Below, in pieces: positions 22,763 through 35,581 of a DNA stretch of 64,000 nt (its first letter is position 1; each line of letters opens with the position of its first letter). A program made the position numbers and the translations under genes. The notes beneath the pieces were generated by a model. The model made no database searches. It saw nothing but the letters and a program-made list of their open reading frames with translations, and was not told the origin of the DNA. The DNA comes from Ligustrum vulgare. Lineage: Eukaryota > Streptophyta > Magnoliopsida > Lamiales > Oleaceae. The stretch lies in assembly GCA_963555705.1 (NCBI GenBank), contig OY743170.1, positions 31,695,362 through 31,759,361 on the forward strand, written 5' to 3'.

Positions 22763-23715
22763 ATTATGTAATTACTAAATTAACCTAGTTTAGACATTTT
22801 GTCTTGAGCTGCTCTAGAACTTGAGAATCTCAAGCATTGATTCGAATAATTAGAGAATGTAGTGGCATAGTGCCGGGCCCTTTAGTCCAAGTTGTAGGAG
22901 AGGATAGCATTCGTTCTCTATACCTTTATTCGGTATATAGAAACCTGAACTGAGATTGGTGGAAACATTTTGCATGTGTGGCTCATGCTCGATCGTTGAT
23001 AAACCTTTCAGTATTAGAAATTGGCGATCAACCAATTTCCTGTGTATTCTGTTATCCGATGATCGGATGTTAGGGTCTGGCAATGTGCGGAATTTTGTTC
23101 AATTTACTAATGCTTGCGGTACATAAGTCACGTGTTCTAATTTATTAGACACTTTGTCAATTCCATTAGATAGTACCTAGATCTTGGCCAGCTTAGAGTA
23201 TAACTTGCGATTTACATTCTCCACCAACTCTTGGGACAGAGGCAGTGGGGCGCCTAAAGTTGACAGTCAACTTTTTTTTTTTTTTTTTTTTACTAATATT
23301 TTTGTATCATATCTTGACTCTTAACAGGCTTATTGATTTGTTGGATGCAAACTTAGCCATTCATAGTGCATTCTGATTTTTATTTTTTTTTAAATGGCAG
23401 TCCACACGTAATGAATTGACTAATTCTAGTCGTACATGAATATCTTATGACTTTAAATAAAATAATGTGGCCGACTTCTTTCGATCCTTGTACTTTCTGC
23501 AGACTTCTTCAAAACTGTCTTTCGAGGACTGATCCTCATTTTTGTTTGTAAAACCTTTTCCGTTGCCCAACGTAGATAACAATTATGTTGCCAACGTTCA
23601 ATGGAGAAGTGTCAGATGTCTCATTTAAAAATTAATCGAGTACTTAGCACATTTTCATTCAAGGATGGACAACATAATATTGTCCATCATGGATAACAGA
23701 GCAATTTCGTATGTT
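22763..23715. other. 3' flank of the Mediator gene, no other gene seen
   Basis: It should contain the 3' UTR and polyadenylation site. A T-run lies at 23271-23290. Short ORFs on the minus strand have no recognisable content. Confidence 0.5.
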
Positions 23716-23736
23716 CATAAACTTAGGAATGAGCGC

Positions 23737-26336
23737 TGTAACGCCCCGAATTCCGTAAAACCCGGGAACGTCACTTTTCTAAATTCTTGAATAAATTTCA
23801 TTGCGGAAAAATGATTTAAATATTAAATATCGCATTTATCGAATAAAAGTTTAGCGATAATTCAAATGGAATAAGTATTTTCGTACAAATTTGTAAAAAT
23901 GACAATTCTTGATAAAATGAAATAATCATTTGAAAGTTCACGACCTTTTTAAAAAAAATATCAATTTGTAATTTGCCGTCATTGCCCATCACTCGCCACC
24001 GTCTCCGAAATCTGCAAAAGTTGTTAAAATAACGGATTGAGCATTTCAAAAAATGAAATACTCAGTAGACTCATCGCCAATAATTAATCTACAAGATAAT
24101 TGAACAAGAAATTATGCAAATAATGTAGTGACATTCTTTTCTTATTCATAGGCATCCCATAGTGAACGCAAATGAACACATTCTTTTCTTTTCTTGGCTA
24201 GCAGATAAGTTATGCCCAGCATAACATAATTCTTTATCTCAAAAGAGATATTCTTTTCTCATGCAATTAAGCATAAAATCACACAAATCCACATAACACA
24301 TGCAATTATAATATAAATCAATTAGTGGGGGCGAGTCTACCTTAAATCCGACGAGTGCAAAGTTGAGCGGGAAACGACTTCCATTCTTTAATTCTCCGTA
24401 CGCCTCGTCTAGCCCATAAGTTACACTAGTCTTTTGAAATTTATAGTTTAAAAACGATAATTTACAATTTGGGGACTGAAATTGATGATTTGAAAGTTGG
24501 AGGACTAAAATGAGTAATTTGAAAGGCGAGGGACTAAAATGAATACTTTGAAAGTTGAGTTGAAACTCAAAACGAATATTAAACAATAGGGCTGAAATAA
24601 TAGATTTTTAAAAATAAAGTATATAGTTTTAAAATATTTGAACTCATGGGTCGAAATGAATCAATTGGAACTTTGGGGACTAAAATGGAACTTTTCAAAA
24701 GTTTAATTGAAACTCAAAACGAAATATTTAAATTATAGAGTTTAAAATAATAGATCTTAAGAATGAAAGGGCTGAAATGATATGTTTTAAAACTATAGGA
24801 CTGATTTAAATAACTTTGGAAAAACGAAGGACCAAAATGCAATTTCTGAAAATTTAAAGTATAATATCTCAGAGCTTATCTCTCTCTTTCTCTCAAACGC
24901 GATCAGGGGAGGGGAGAAAAGGTTGTGACGGCGGCGAGAAAATTGGGAGAAACCGGTCTTCAGCCGGCGGAACACCGGCGCAAAGCCGGCGCAGGTTGCA
25001 GCCCACGGCGAGGGTAGCTGTAGGCTAGGTTTTTCTTTGTGGATTTGGTGCGAGAAAAGGGGTACGAAGCCGAGGTGAAAGATCGTGACTTGGTCTGAAA
25101 TTCCGACCATGAACCCGACGATTCAAGGTGAGTGTTTAGTATTGAATTCTCCTTGGTCTTGGGTTTTGATTTGGGTTGGGGTTGGCCGCTATTTGGTGGA
25201 TGGCAGTGGTCGGTTTTGGAGTTGGTGGTTTGCGATGTGGATTTAAATTTGGGTTTTGGTTGTCATTGATGGATGTACATGGTGGTTGGTGATGAACTGA
25301 TGATGGTGCAGGCGGCGCTATGGTGTTGGAGGCAGAGTGGTGTTGCTGCAGTGATGATAGCGATGGCTATTTAACAGATTGATGGTTTTGATTCTGAAAT
25401 GGTTCTATTGTGGTGGTTATGGCAGTGATTCGTTGGTGTTGGGGGAAGTGAGCTGGTGTTCGACGATTGTTGTGGTGGTGTGGTCTGCGTGTGGGGGTGG
25501 CTAGAGGTTTGTGAATTTGGTTGTGAAGAAGGCAGAGGATAGGCGAGCGGCTTAGGTGGTGGTTCGACCATGGTGTTGTGGCGATTGCTTCGAATTAGGG
25601 TGGTGGTGTGGAATATAGCAGATTGTGGTTTGATGCTGTGGCTGCTGTCGTGAATATAGCTTGGCCATGGCTGATTTGTGCAGTTTGTGGGTTGGGAAAA
25701 AGTGGTGGTTGCCAGTTGGGTGATGGTGGAATACTGGTCGGAAGTTTGAGGCTCGACATTGGTTGAGGTTCACGGTGATGCTGGGATGGGTATGTTGCGT
25801 GGTGTTGCAATTGGAGAGTTTTTGGGTTTGAGGAATGAATTGTGTGTTTGGTGGACGTAAGGTGCACCAAGGTTTTTAACGTGGTGCTTGTGCTCTAATT
25901 TTAGTAGATTAGGGTGAATATTGGTTTTATGGAAAATTAGCAAGAATTTTGGAAATAAGTATCGCTTGTGTAAGGAATGACTTGGTGAGGAAGAAGTTGT
26001 TGAATTAATTGGGCCAAGAAATGACTTATTGAGTTTTAAATGGGCTTGAATGATTGGTAAAAATATTTGGGCTCGATAAATTGGATTGGATTAAAACAGT
26101 TGAAATTTGGGCTTAATATAATTAATACTTGGACTTTGAAAATAAACTGTGATATTGAAATATATTTGATAAAAATTAAAATTTGATTAAGTATTTGAAT
26201 AAATTAAATTTTCCACTTAACTGGCTAGACGAGCACGCGTTTAAAAATAAAATAACTAAATGATGGGCAAGGTCGAAGCGACACGTTTTTAAAAATACTT
26301 ATTTGAATAAAATCACGAAAATTCTCGGTCGCTACA
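23737..26336 (-). mobile_element. Solo LTR of a Tekay/Del-like gypsy element, 2600 bp, TSD AGCGC
   Basis: It begins TGTAACGCCCCGAATTCCG and ends TCGGTCGCTACA on the plus strand. AGCGC is duplicated exactly on both sides (23732-23736 and 26337-26341). The LTR at 61562-63964 is the same family, and the purine tract beyond that copy shows that the family reads on the minus strand. At 24478-24840 it holds degenerate repeats of about 30 bp built on GGACTAAAATGA. At 25150-25870 it has a GGTGGT-rich zone that creates long, meaningless minus-strand ORFs. It sits only 13 bp inside the hAT terminus. Confidence 0.95.
24478..24840. repeat. Degenerate short tandem repeats inside the Tekay-type LTR
   Basis: Phrases like GGGACTAAAATGAATACTTT and TTTGAAAGTTGA recur irregularly every 25-60 bases. 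The same kind of array is present at about 62320-62670 in the second copy of the LTR, so it belongs to the family and not to this site. Confidence 0.7.
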
Positions 26337-27067
26337 AGCGCGGTCCGATTCGGTCCGGTTCCGAAAGGAACCGAACCGAACCAATTACCAATAGAAATCT
26401 AAGTAATGAAACTATTGGTTCCATATTTGGCTACGGAATCGAACTGAAACTGAACCAATTGGTTTCGGGTCAGTCCGGTTCGGTCCTTTACATTTGAAAA
26501 TGTTAAAATAAAATGTTTCCTAATAAAGATTAAAAATTCCTTTCAACGCTACTTTTAAAAAAATTTCTTTCAACTCTACCGTTTGCACAAATCTTCCTTC
26601 AAAAATCAAAATTTCATATCAACAACTTTTAGAGTTTTGTTTGTAAAATTATTTAGGATTTAGGTAATGCCGAAAGATTTAGATTTGGTGTTGGGAATTG
26701 TGAGTTAAATTGGGAGTTAAATTGATTGTATAAAGTAAAGAATCAAAGAGATTGATAGAATTGGAGGAGGATACTATTTATGTGGGAAGTTGGGAATGGA
26801 AAGGAATTTTGGTCAAATGGGAACTTGTCAAAACGATTTCACCGCTTCACGATTTATATTAATTAAAAAAAAAAACATACAAGGAGCCGAAGTATCGTTG
26901 GTTCCAATTAATAAGATAGGGAACCGGATCGGTTCCTATTCAATTCTAAATACAAGTACCAAATCGAGAATTTTTCTTGGCAAAATCGGATCTGGACCGA
27001 CCGGTTCTAATCGGTTACGATCCGATTTCACAGGTTCCGGGAAAATGTGCCCACTCTTACATAAACT

Positions 27068-30000
27068 ATATAATTTGGGCTATTCACATAATTATACTAC
27101 TTTTAGGGATCAAATTGAAATTTACTTAAATTTTATAAAAATTGAAAATTACTTATAATAAAATCATAAAAACTGAAAAATACTTCATAATCACGTGAAG
27201 TATTACAATCTGATACTTTTGATACTTCTCAAATATGTTAGTATTACAGTATGATACCTATGATACTTTTCAATTTTTTTTTTAGTAACAATGAAGTATT
27301 TTTCAAAATTTTTTATTTGGGTAGTAAAAATCAGTTTTTTTATCTAAAGTAAGTAATCTATACAATTATCCCATATAATTTTTTTAATAACTTTTTAATC
27401 ACATAGATTTTCTGTCTAATTTTATACGACTATTTTTTACTTCAAAATCATAAATAAATTTGTTTATAAACTATACAGTGTTACAAAGCAGAGTACAAAT
27501 CAAATCAAAATCATACCAAACTTGGTTCAATTCGGTTTGATTCTATTGAAATTAATAATAAAAATAAAAATAAAAATAATAGTTTTCGTTCTTAGAATCA
27601 AGAACAATTTGATTTGATTTTGATTCTAGTTTTAGTTCTAGTTTTGATTCTAGAACCTAAAGTAATAGAAGCAAACTCAATTTAATTATTTTTTATATAT
27701 TTTCTTTCAAATACGTGAGTCTCAAGACTCTCAACTAATAATTCAAATTTGAAATTATACAACGAACAAAAATATTTTTTATCACCTGTCAATCAAAGCT
27801 TAAGAGTCATAGATTTGAATTCATTTATCTTCTTTTCAATTTTACACACATTCGCACTCTTACATCACACAAGTGTCATCCTGCTCCTTGACCACCATTA
27901 CTGGCATTGACGTTTATTTATTTAAATTTTTTTTTTATTTTTTATATATAGGTATATATTACTAACTTATGAATATAATGATAGATTTTAATTTATATTT
28001 ATCATTTTAAAAATTAGGTAATGGAACAAAATAAAATAAAAAATTAGAATCGAATGGTTCGTTTCCAATTCCTTAATTTAAAAAATCATCGATTCATGAT
28101 TTCGATTTTCTTCAACCATAATATCCACCCCTCTCTAAAAGTCTTATACAGATAAATTCACTACTGTTATTTAGGTTGGCGAGGTGACTACAAAGCTGGA
28201 ACACGTGGCAGAAGGAATTTTCGAAGACGATGAAATTTAAAGTGATATTGATGAAATTTAAATTGATCATTTTGAATAATGATAACTAAGTCTTATTTGC
28301 GACAAATAAATAGATGTTGATCAAATTTCGCTCGAATACACATGAGAAATACTAGAATCCATCAATTAACAAAAATTCTAAAACATTGATATTGTTAATT
28401 AAAAACTATGAGTCGTTTCCAAACACTTAACACATATTTAAAGACTCAAAAAAATGAAACCACAATAAATAATAGAGGAAATTACATCTAACCTTATTTT
28501 TTAAGAATCAATTTCAAATATGAGATCAAACTTTTATATATTCAAAAATCAGGTGATTATTAATATAAATTTTAACATTAATAATAAACATACTAATTAT
28601 TAATTATTAAATTATATTATAATTTCATTAAACCCTAATTTCTAATTTGAAAGTTCAAAACACACACTCTCTCTCCTTGCTCAGTTTCACGCCCACGCGC
28701 AACATAGAGCCATTATTCCTTTCTTCCATTTCTCTTCAAAATTTGTTGGCAGAATGACAAAACCAAAGATTAATTGAAAAATGAAAACGACTTCTGGTAT
28801 TTTTTATTTTTTTAATGTGTAGATAAATTGCTACTGTAACTTGCATCGAGATGAATTTTGATGTGTCGACTTCTACATGTTATTTCATCTGCAACGACGA
28901 AGGTGAGTGCACTAAATTGAACTGATTATCTGATTTACGGTTGTGGTTGTGATTATGATTGTTGTGGCGGAGGCATCAACGGTAGGGATGTTTGCGGATC
29001 TGGTGGGGATGCAGGTCTGAGTGTAGGGATGCAAGCGGGTTACTGGTTGTGGTGGGGTGAAGGCAACTGAGGTGGTCCAAAGTGACAGTGGAGGTGATTT
29101 CCCTGGCGATATGGTGGCTAAAAATTTTGGTTGACAGTGAAAACTTTACTTACCCGTAGTCACATTTTTTGTGGTGGCTGTGGTGGTGTGGTGATCGGTC
29201 ATGGTGGTCGAGGGTGATGTAGTGATCGTCACATTAAATAAATTGTGACCTAAATATTTTATATTTGTGGCATGATTGAAATTAGTCTTTGTGACATAAA
29301 AATATGTTCGATTTGTGACCTAATATTTTGGTCTTTAATGACCATAAAATAATTTGTCTTAAAAAATGGTTGTTGTGTCCTTAAGGATGGTTGTGATTTA
29401 AAAGATTTGTATTTTGTGACATGAGATTTTACAACATTGTGACCTTAATATTTATAATTAATAAAAATATTTTTAATTATTTAATTTAATTAATTAATTT
29501 TAATTATAACCTGATTTTTGAAATTATACAACTTTTATCTTAATTTTGAAATTTACATTTATAATCACCTTATTTATGTGTTTTTCCCTAAATGATACCC
29601 TGTCTTTCTAGACAAATTCAAATAACTTAGAAAACTACAAATAAATAAATAAATAAGTAAAAAATAAAAAAATTATGACCTTAAACTGAAATATGCTAAA
29701 AAGGACTCTTAAATGAAAGAACTAGACCTCGAAAGTTTGTATTCGTCATCTGAAGAAAATGTGTACAAAGAAAAAATAAAAAAAAAGCTTCCAAATTGTA
29801 CCCGATCATGTAAATTTGACATCCGAGCTTAAATTAAGCATGTTTTATCTTCTTATTTCTTCTTCTTTTTTATTTTGATAATTATTTTAAGATTTTCTCC
29901 TGTAATAATTTGTTAATAAAAAGATCACTAGAATTAAATTTATTAATACCATACCCACTCACCCACCCACCCACCCAACTATTTTGTTGCATCGACCACT

Positions 30001-30313
30001 ATCCATTGCCTTTCGCTAATACATTTAATTCATTATCCTTCGATATTTGACTACGATTTTACACGTGGAATTAGGAATTTTTTTAATATATTCCAAGAAA
30101 AGGGAATAAAAATCTATGATTCTCACTTCCATAGATGAGTATATATCCAAATAAAACAACTTCAATTACCTTCGAGAATAAACCACGCAGTGTCTAGTGT
30201 CAAACTAACCACAAAAAGTGAACTGGGCAATCCACCAACTTGATTATCAGGATATTATAACAAATTGAAAATGCCATATTCTACTTTTGAAACTTGAGAA
30301 TATCGCTTATAAT
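27068..30313. other. AT-rich non-coding DNA with repeat debris, no gene seen
   Basis: There is no ORF of note. At 27180-27270 GATACTTTTGATACTT-type words repeat. At about 27480-28135 lies a degenerate hAT-like segment rich in TTGATTTTGATT and CGGTTTGATT, whose right end ATATCCACCCCTCT resembles a hAT terminus. No matching left end or 8-bp TSD was found. At 28620-28720 an AAACCCTAATTTC and CTCTCTCTCC stretch resembles a plant 5' leader or LTR leader, without a coding follow-up. At 29230-29450 GTGACCTAATATTTTGGTC words recur. Confidence 0.45.
29957..29978. repeat. (CCCA)n microsatellite
   Basis: A short run of CACCCACCCACCCACCC. Confidence 0.85.
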
Positions 30314-30316
30314 TAA

Positions 30317-30487
30317 GCCTCTTTAATGCAAATCATTACATTTTATAAATTTATTTATAAACAACATAATTTCTCAAAACTACTTTTCAGTCACACATAT
30401 TTTTTCTCTCCACTTTTTAAACACACATTTTTCTAGGTGATATAAATAAATTAATTTATAATTGCTACAGTATTTTCGAACGGAGCC
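30317..30487. mobile_element. PIF/Harbinger-like MITE, 171 bp, TSD TAA
   Basis: The left end is GCCTCTTT and the right end is GAACGGAGCC, so the terminal GGCTC/GAGCC words are inverted. TAA lies directly outside both ends (30314-30316 and 30488-30490), the 3-bp TSD expected of Harbinger. The interior phrase ATTTCTCAAAACTACTTTTC also occurs, with changes, in the MITE at 54654-54812. Confidence 0.75.
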
Positions 30488-30545
30488 TAATTTTTAAAAT
30501 GTTTAATTTTAATTAAACATATCATTTTATGGTAATCTTATAGAG

Positions 30546-32380
30546 GAGTTAAATACCCCAATTGCCATCGTACTATTGCAAAGTTTTCTCAAATGCCATT
30601 GAACTTTTAATTGTATCTGAAATGTCATTGCACTTTAAGATTTGAACTCTCATTGCCACCATACCATTTCAAAGATTCTCCAAATGCCATTGAACTTTAC
30701 ATGTCATTTGGTATACCATTGAACTATTAAAAGGTTATCCCATTTACCACTTTCTTTAAAATTGTTTCAATTTTTTATTAAATATTTTTTTATTTGTTTC
30801 ATTATTGTAGATGAATTTATTCATATTTTTTTTTGAATCAATAAATAATGTTCTCTTTATTATGAAAATATTAATAATTGTTGAAAATATGTTTGTGTAG
30901 ATTCTTTCAATGATTTTTTTTTTTGGTAGAAATGGGTTGTTCATGTTATTCGAGCATTTCTTCTAGAAAAGTAATTTTCTCTATTATTAATATTTTATGA
31001 AAATAAAATTATTTAAAATAAAAAATATATTTATATAGGTTCTTTCAATGAGTTTTTTTTTTTTAATAGAATCGAGTTGTCCAAATTAATTGAGTATTTC
31101 TTCTAGAAAAGTAATATTTATCTATCCTTAATATTTTATGAAAAGAGAATTATTTACAATGATGTTAGATTTTTAAAATATAAATAATTTCTAAGGAATT
31201 ATTGCATTATTGGAAATGGATAAGAAAAAACAAGAATTATTTTTTGAAAGTTATTGTAAATGAATTTATTGCATTTCTTCTTTCAGAAAATTAATTTAAT
31301 TCGAATATAATTCTAAACATCATTGTAAGTTGATTTATTATCGAAAGAAATGCTCAATTAATTAGGATAATACAAATTTCTATAAAAAAACTAATTTAAT
31401 TCAAATATAATTCTAAACATCATTCGTTTTGTTTCATTATTGCAAAATGGATTTATAATTTTTTTTCTCTTTATTTTTAGAATATTCATGATGGATAAAA
31501 ATATATTTGTTTAGATTCTTCTAATGAATTTTTTTATAGAAATTTGTATTATCCTAATTAATCGAGCATTTTTTTCGACAATAAATCCACTAACAATGAT
31601 ATTTAGAATTATATTTGAATTAAATTAATTTTCTGAAAGAAGAAATGCAATAAACTCATTTACAATAACTTCCAAAAGATCATTCTAATTATTTCTTATC
31701 CATTTCCAATAATGCAATAATTCCTTTGAAATTATTTATATTTTAAAAATCTAACATCATTGTAAATAATTCTATTTTCATAAAATATTAAGGATAGATA
31801 AATATTATTTTTCTAGAAGAAATACTCAATTAATTTGGACAAATCGATTCTATTAAAAAAAACTCATTGAAAGAACCTATATAAATATATTTTTTATTTT
31901 AAATAATTTTATTTTCATAAAATATTAATAATAGGAAAAATTACTTTTCTAGAAGAAATGCTCGAATAACATGAACAACCCATTTCTAACCTTTAAAAAA
32001 AAAAAAAAAAAATCATTGAAAGAATCTACACAAACATATTTTCAACAATTATTAATATTTTCATAATAAAGAGAACATTATTTATTGATTCAAAAAAAAA
32101 TATGAATAAATTCATCTACAATAATGAAACAAATAAAAAAATATTTAATAAAAAATTGAAACAATTTTAAAGAAAGTGGTAAATGGGATAACCTTTTAAT
32201 AGTTCAATGGCATACCAAATGACATGTAAAGTTCAATGGCATTTGAAGAATCTTTGAAATAGTATGGTGGCAATGAAAATTCAAATCTTAAAGTGTAATG
32301 ACACTTCAGATTCAATTCAAAGTTCAATGGCATTTGGAAAAACTTTGCAATAGTACGATGGCAATTGACGCATTTAACTC
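30546..32380. mobile_element. Long foldback (inverted-repeat) element, Mutator-like, 10-bp TSD
   Basis: The element is one giant inverted repeat: the arm from 30546 to about 31397 is mirrored from about 31527 to 32380, around a loop of about 130 bp. It starts GAGTTAAATACCCC and ends ATTTAACTC. TCTTATAGAG is present exactly on both sides (30536-30545 and 32381-32390), a duplication in the Mutator size range. Within each arm, CAAATGCCATTGAACTTT words and a segment of about 125 bp (TTCTTTCAATG...TTCTTCTAGAAAAGTAAT) are repeated. It has no transposase. A transcript would fold into a stem of roughly 850 bp. Confidence 0.92.
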
Positions 32381-32390
32381 TCTTATAGAG

Positions 32391-32638
32391 CATCACCATC
32401 CGCTTGTCATGAAATAGATATAATTCTTTGTTGTATATTGTTAAAGTTATTTACTAGAAGACCATTAATCATCTCATTCATCGAGAGAGTGCAAATAACC
32501 TTTTAGGGCAGTGTTTTATGTGATACAAGTCGGATTCTTCATTGTACTTAAAGTATTTGTTACAAAGTTCTTTATCATAATTTGTGGTGAGTTTGTGTGC
32601 CATATTCTTTAATTTTCAACAATTTAAAAGCGTTACTT
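32391..32638 (+). repeat. Copia-2 left LTR remnant and decayed primer-binding site
   Basis: The stretch AAAGTTATTTACTAGAAGAC...TATGTGATACAAGT at 32444-32530 matches 54914-54995 on the far side of the nest, so both belong to the Copia-2 LTRs. It ends TTTTCAACA near 32621, followed by ATTTAAAAGCG where a primer-binding site should be. The rest of this LTR lies left of, or was displaced by, the foldback element. Confidence 0.55.
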
Positions 32639-34164
32639 TGATATAGCATATTATGTCCTAAATTGTAAGTGTACAATATCTCAATAAGGTAATAAAGTGG
32701 ACAAAAAAAATCCGAGTTATCGTCCCACAAGAATTGTAATTAAGTACCAAATCATGTTAGTTCCCACATTATTTGAACAGTCAAAATGTGATGAATTATG
32801 TAAACTAGAATATCCTAACTAAATAAGCGAAAGAAAATATTACAAATTTGGATTTTCTAAATAGATGTTTGAAAGTGTTGAGACTCACGATTTCACCATA
32901 ATCAATACTTATAATTCCAATTTTCTTTTATTTCTATTAATATGCTTGATCGAATTCACAGATGTATATGAAATTCCTCTCTTGAGTTTAAATCAATTCT
33001 ATCTAATTCAATCAACCATGTATCTCTGTGGTGGGTCATAATAATTTGGTGCATGGAACACGAGAACTCATATAGTTATCGTAATAATAATAAACGTATA
33101 TGTCTATCGTTCATTCAATTACCGGATTTTACTCCACGATCTAGATTATTAGCTCACCTCTTGGATTATGAAAGTAACTCATAAATCAATGAATTAGTCG
33201 CGGATTAATTCATGCATTAAATACAAAATAAATTTAACACATGCAACGCAAGTTCAAAACTTGAATTATAAAATTAAAAGCGTAAAAGTAAACTGCATCG
33301 TTTGTCCCAACTAAAAGATTAGTTGTTCATCAATATAGAAATAAAACACAAATAAGAATTAATACGCATATAAAATTTATCAAGTTAAGAAAAGAAAGGA
33401 GTCTTGCACCAAGAATTCACTCCTCGTTGATAATCTTTAATTCCAATGCCTTCGCCTTGATTCTCCTCCCAAGATTTGTACGATAAGAAGCTAAATTATG
33501 ATCTTAAAAGTATGTGCAAATGTCTAGAATTCGTGCATGTCATGTCACTTAAATATTTGTAGTTGGAACCTAGGCACACAAGAAAAGAAAAACAAGACAA
33601 AATCGCGACTTGGGCTTGACTTCATTGAGCCGCGTATAACTGTGCAGCCACACATGCCAAAGTTTGTGGCCATTCAGAAATACAAAAATATGTTCTACTA
33701 ATTTGACGTATAGTCGCTCGGCCACCTGCATGATAGGGCGTGGCCTGGCAGTTCAACTTTTCCTGCGAGATTTTTAACTTTCAAATATGTTTAAGTAGGT
33801 CCCTGATCTTTAATTGTGCATGAGTTCTTCATCTTTTGATTGCAACACATTAGTTCTTGAACTTCAGAATCACTGCAATTCTTCATCCAAACTTCAATTC
33901 ATCTTCAATTAAGCCGTTGAGCTTTGATTTCTTACACTAAGCATCTCTTGTACTTTTCGGGTGACATCATCATCACCCACTTGTGCACTTTAAACTCCAC
34001 TTTCATCCAATCATTGCATTATTTCCACAATTTACTTCATTAACATGAACCTGGGGATATTTCTGCAATGTAGACATTCAAAACAATTATGTAGAGTTTA
34101 TCCTAAAAACTAATATATTATTTCAATTTAGATATACAAATAAGTGTATAAAATACACTTATTA
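32639..34164 (-). mobile_element. Solo LTR related to the outer gypsy element, inserted in Copia-2 leader
   Basis: It is similar throughout to the LTR at 35582-37113: shared landmarks are AATAAAGTGGAC, TTATCGTCCCACAAGA, TACCGGATTTT-type words and the end AAATAAGTGTATAAAATACACTTATTA (in LTR A: ACTTATCA). It is more diverged than the LTR A/B pair. It lies between the Copia-2 LTR end and the Copia-2 gag start. No exact TSD could be read, perhaps because of decay. Confidence 0.7.
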
Positions 34165-35581
34165 GAATTCGAGAGTGAAACAACAATATTGGAGACTATC
34201 AAATTGAACCAATATTTGGTTGGTTTGGACCTATTCGATGGAACCAACTTCACTCGAAGGCTAGAAAAATTGAAGTTCTTATTGAGTACATAATCTCTAA
34301 ATACTTTGATTTTAAATTTCTTGATAATATACATTTGTTGACACAAGTACATGAACTAAAAGTTATAGTGAATTAGTTAAGAGCGGTGAAGATTGAACTT
34401 TTCAAGTGGATGCAACAAATCCAAACAGAAAATTGGAGGAGATTGCTATATTTGTGGGAAACCTGCACATCAAGTAAAGGATTGTTAGCACCATAAGAAA
34501 TAAAAAACTGAAGGCAATGGGACAACATTTTTGACACTATCAAATGTGGGAAACTGCACATCAAGTAGTGATTTCTTGGGAAAACGGAGTGTTAAAATAA
34601 TTTTTTAATCGGGAAAACTTTTACTATTCCGTAAAGATTTTTTTTGTAGAAAAAGCCTATTTTATTAAGGGAACGGTCAAATTGTGTACTATTGATTAAA
34701 GACTCAATTCCTTCTATTGCCCAGCTGAGAGAATGGAGTGAGTCTTCTTGTAAGTTCCCCCCTTAGAATCCCCAGTGCTAAACTCTTTTTTTTTTTTTTT
34801 TAATTTATGACATGATAGATTAAGACATATATGATGTTATTGTTTACATAGAATGGTAAAATATTGCATTATATCTTGTGAAATGGCTAAATATAATAAA
34901 TGTGAAATACATGTTAAGAATGATTAAAAATTATTTCATAGTGTAGAAAATCAACTCAATTACTTGATCTTATATGCATTCTAATACATGAGAATTAAAT
35001 GGAATGTTAAGTAGGGGAGGAAATAAATATTTCATAACGTTTATAGATAATTTATCTAAGTATTTTTATGTATGCCTTATGAAACATAAAGAAGAGGCTT
35101 TTAATGTGTTCAAAGTATACAAAATCGAGGTTGAGAATCAATTTAATAAACGTATAAAAATTCTTAAAAGTAATAGATGTGGTGAATACTTTCCTAATGG
35201 GTTTAATTTCTTTTGTGAAGAACGTGACATCATACATCAATGTAGTGCTCCTAGAACACCCTAACAAAATGGTTTAGTAGAAAGAAAAAATAAGAAATTA
35301 GCTGAAATGATTAATGCAATGTTATTATATGCTAAATTACCAAATAATTTGTGAGGTGAAGCATTGCTGGATGCTTGTTATATGAATAATAGAACTCCTT
35401 GTAAAAATCTTATAATCTCTCCTTTTGAATTATGCAAAGAGAGAAAACAAAACATTGGATATCTTAAAATGTGAGGGTGTCTTGCCTACTACAACACCTA
35501 AAAGAACTAAGTTAGGACCAAAAGACATTAATGTGCATTTGTGGGATATGCTTTGAATAGTAAAGCATATAGGTTACTTGA
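34165..35581 (+). pseudogene. Copia-2 gag and integrase, heavily decayed
   Basis: The plus strand carries a gag start (LDLFDGTNFTRRLEKLKFLL, near 34220-34285), a CCHC knuckle (CYICGKPAHQVKDC, near 34450-34490) and an integrase core. The integrase reads FITFIDNLSKYF (first catalytic D kept), then KSNRCGEY, where the second catalytic D appears to be N, and then NGLVERKNK (E kept), with stops between. The frame continues to AFVGYALNSKAYRLLD and is cut at 35581 by the outer gypsy element. It resumes at 51893. Confidence 0.85.

Larger units (their letters stand above)
23724..27059. mobile_element. Non-autonomous hAT element, TSD CATAAACT, split by a solo LTR
   Basis: The left end TAGGAATGAGCGC and the right end, reverse complemented, TAAGAGTGGGCAC are similar hAT-type termini. 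CATAAACT is repeated exactly outside both ends (23716-23723 and 27060-27067), the 8-bp TSD of hAT. Removing the 2600-bp solo LTR and its 5-bp duplication leaves about 731 bp. Both ends are rich in GGTTCGG/CCGAACC words. No transposase frame is present. Confidence 0.93.

Noticed and set aside
25371..25870. Minus-strand ORFs rich in P, T, S, H and Q
   Set aside because: They lie wholly inside a solo LTR and come from a GGTGGT-rich zone. The second LTR copy has different chance ORFs at 62978-63493.
27480..28135. A third full hAT element
   Set aside because: The right end looks hAT-like, but no matching left end or 8-bp duplication could be found, so it was left as repeat debris.
28620..29460. 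A plant gene start (AAACCCTAATTTC and CTCTCTCTCC leader)
   Set aside because: No coding frame follows, and similar leaders occur inside the Tekay-type LTRs of this window.
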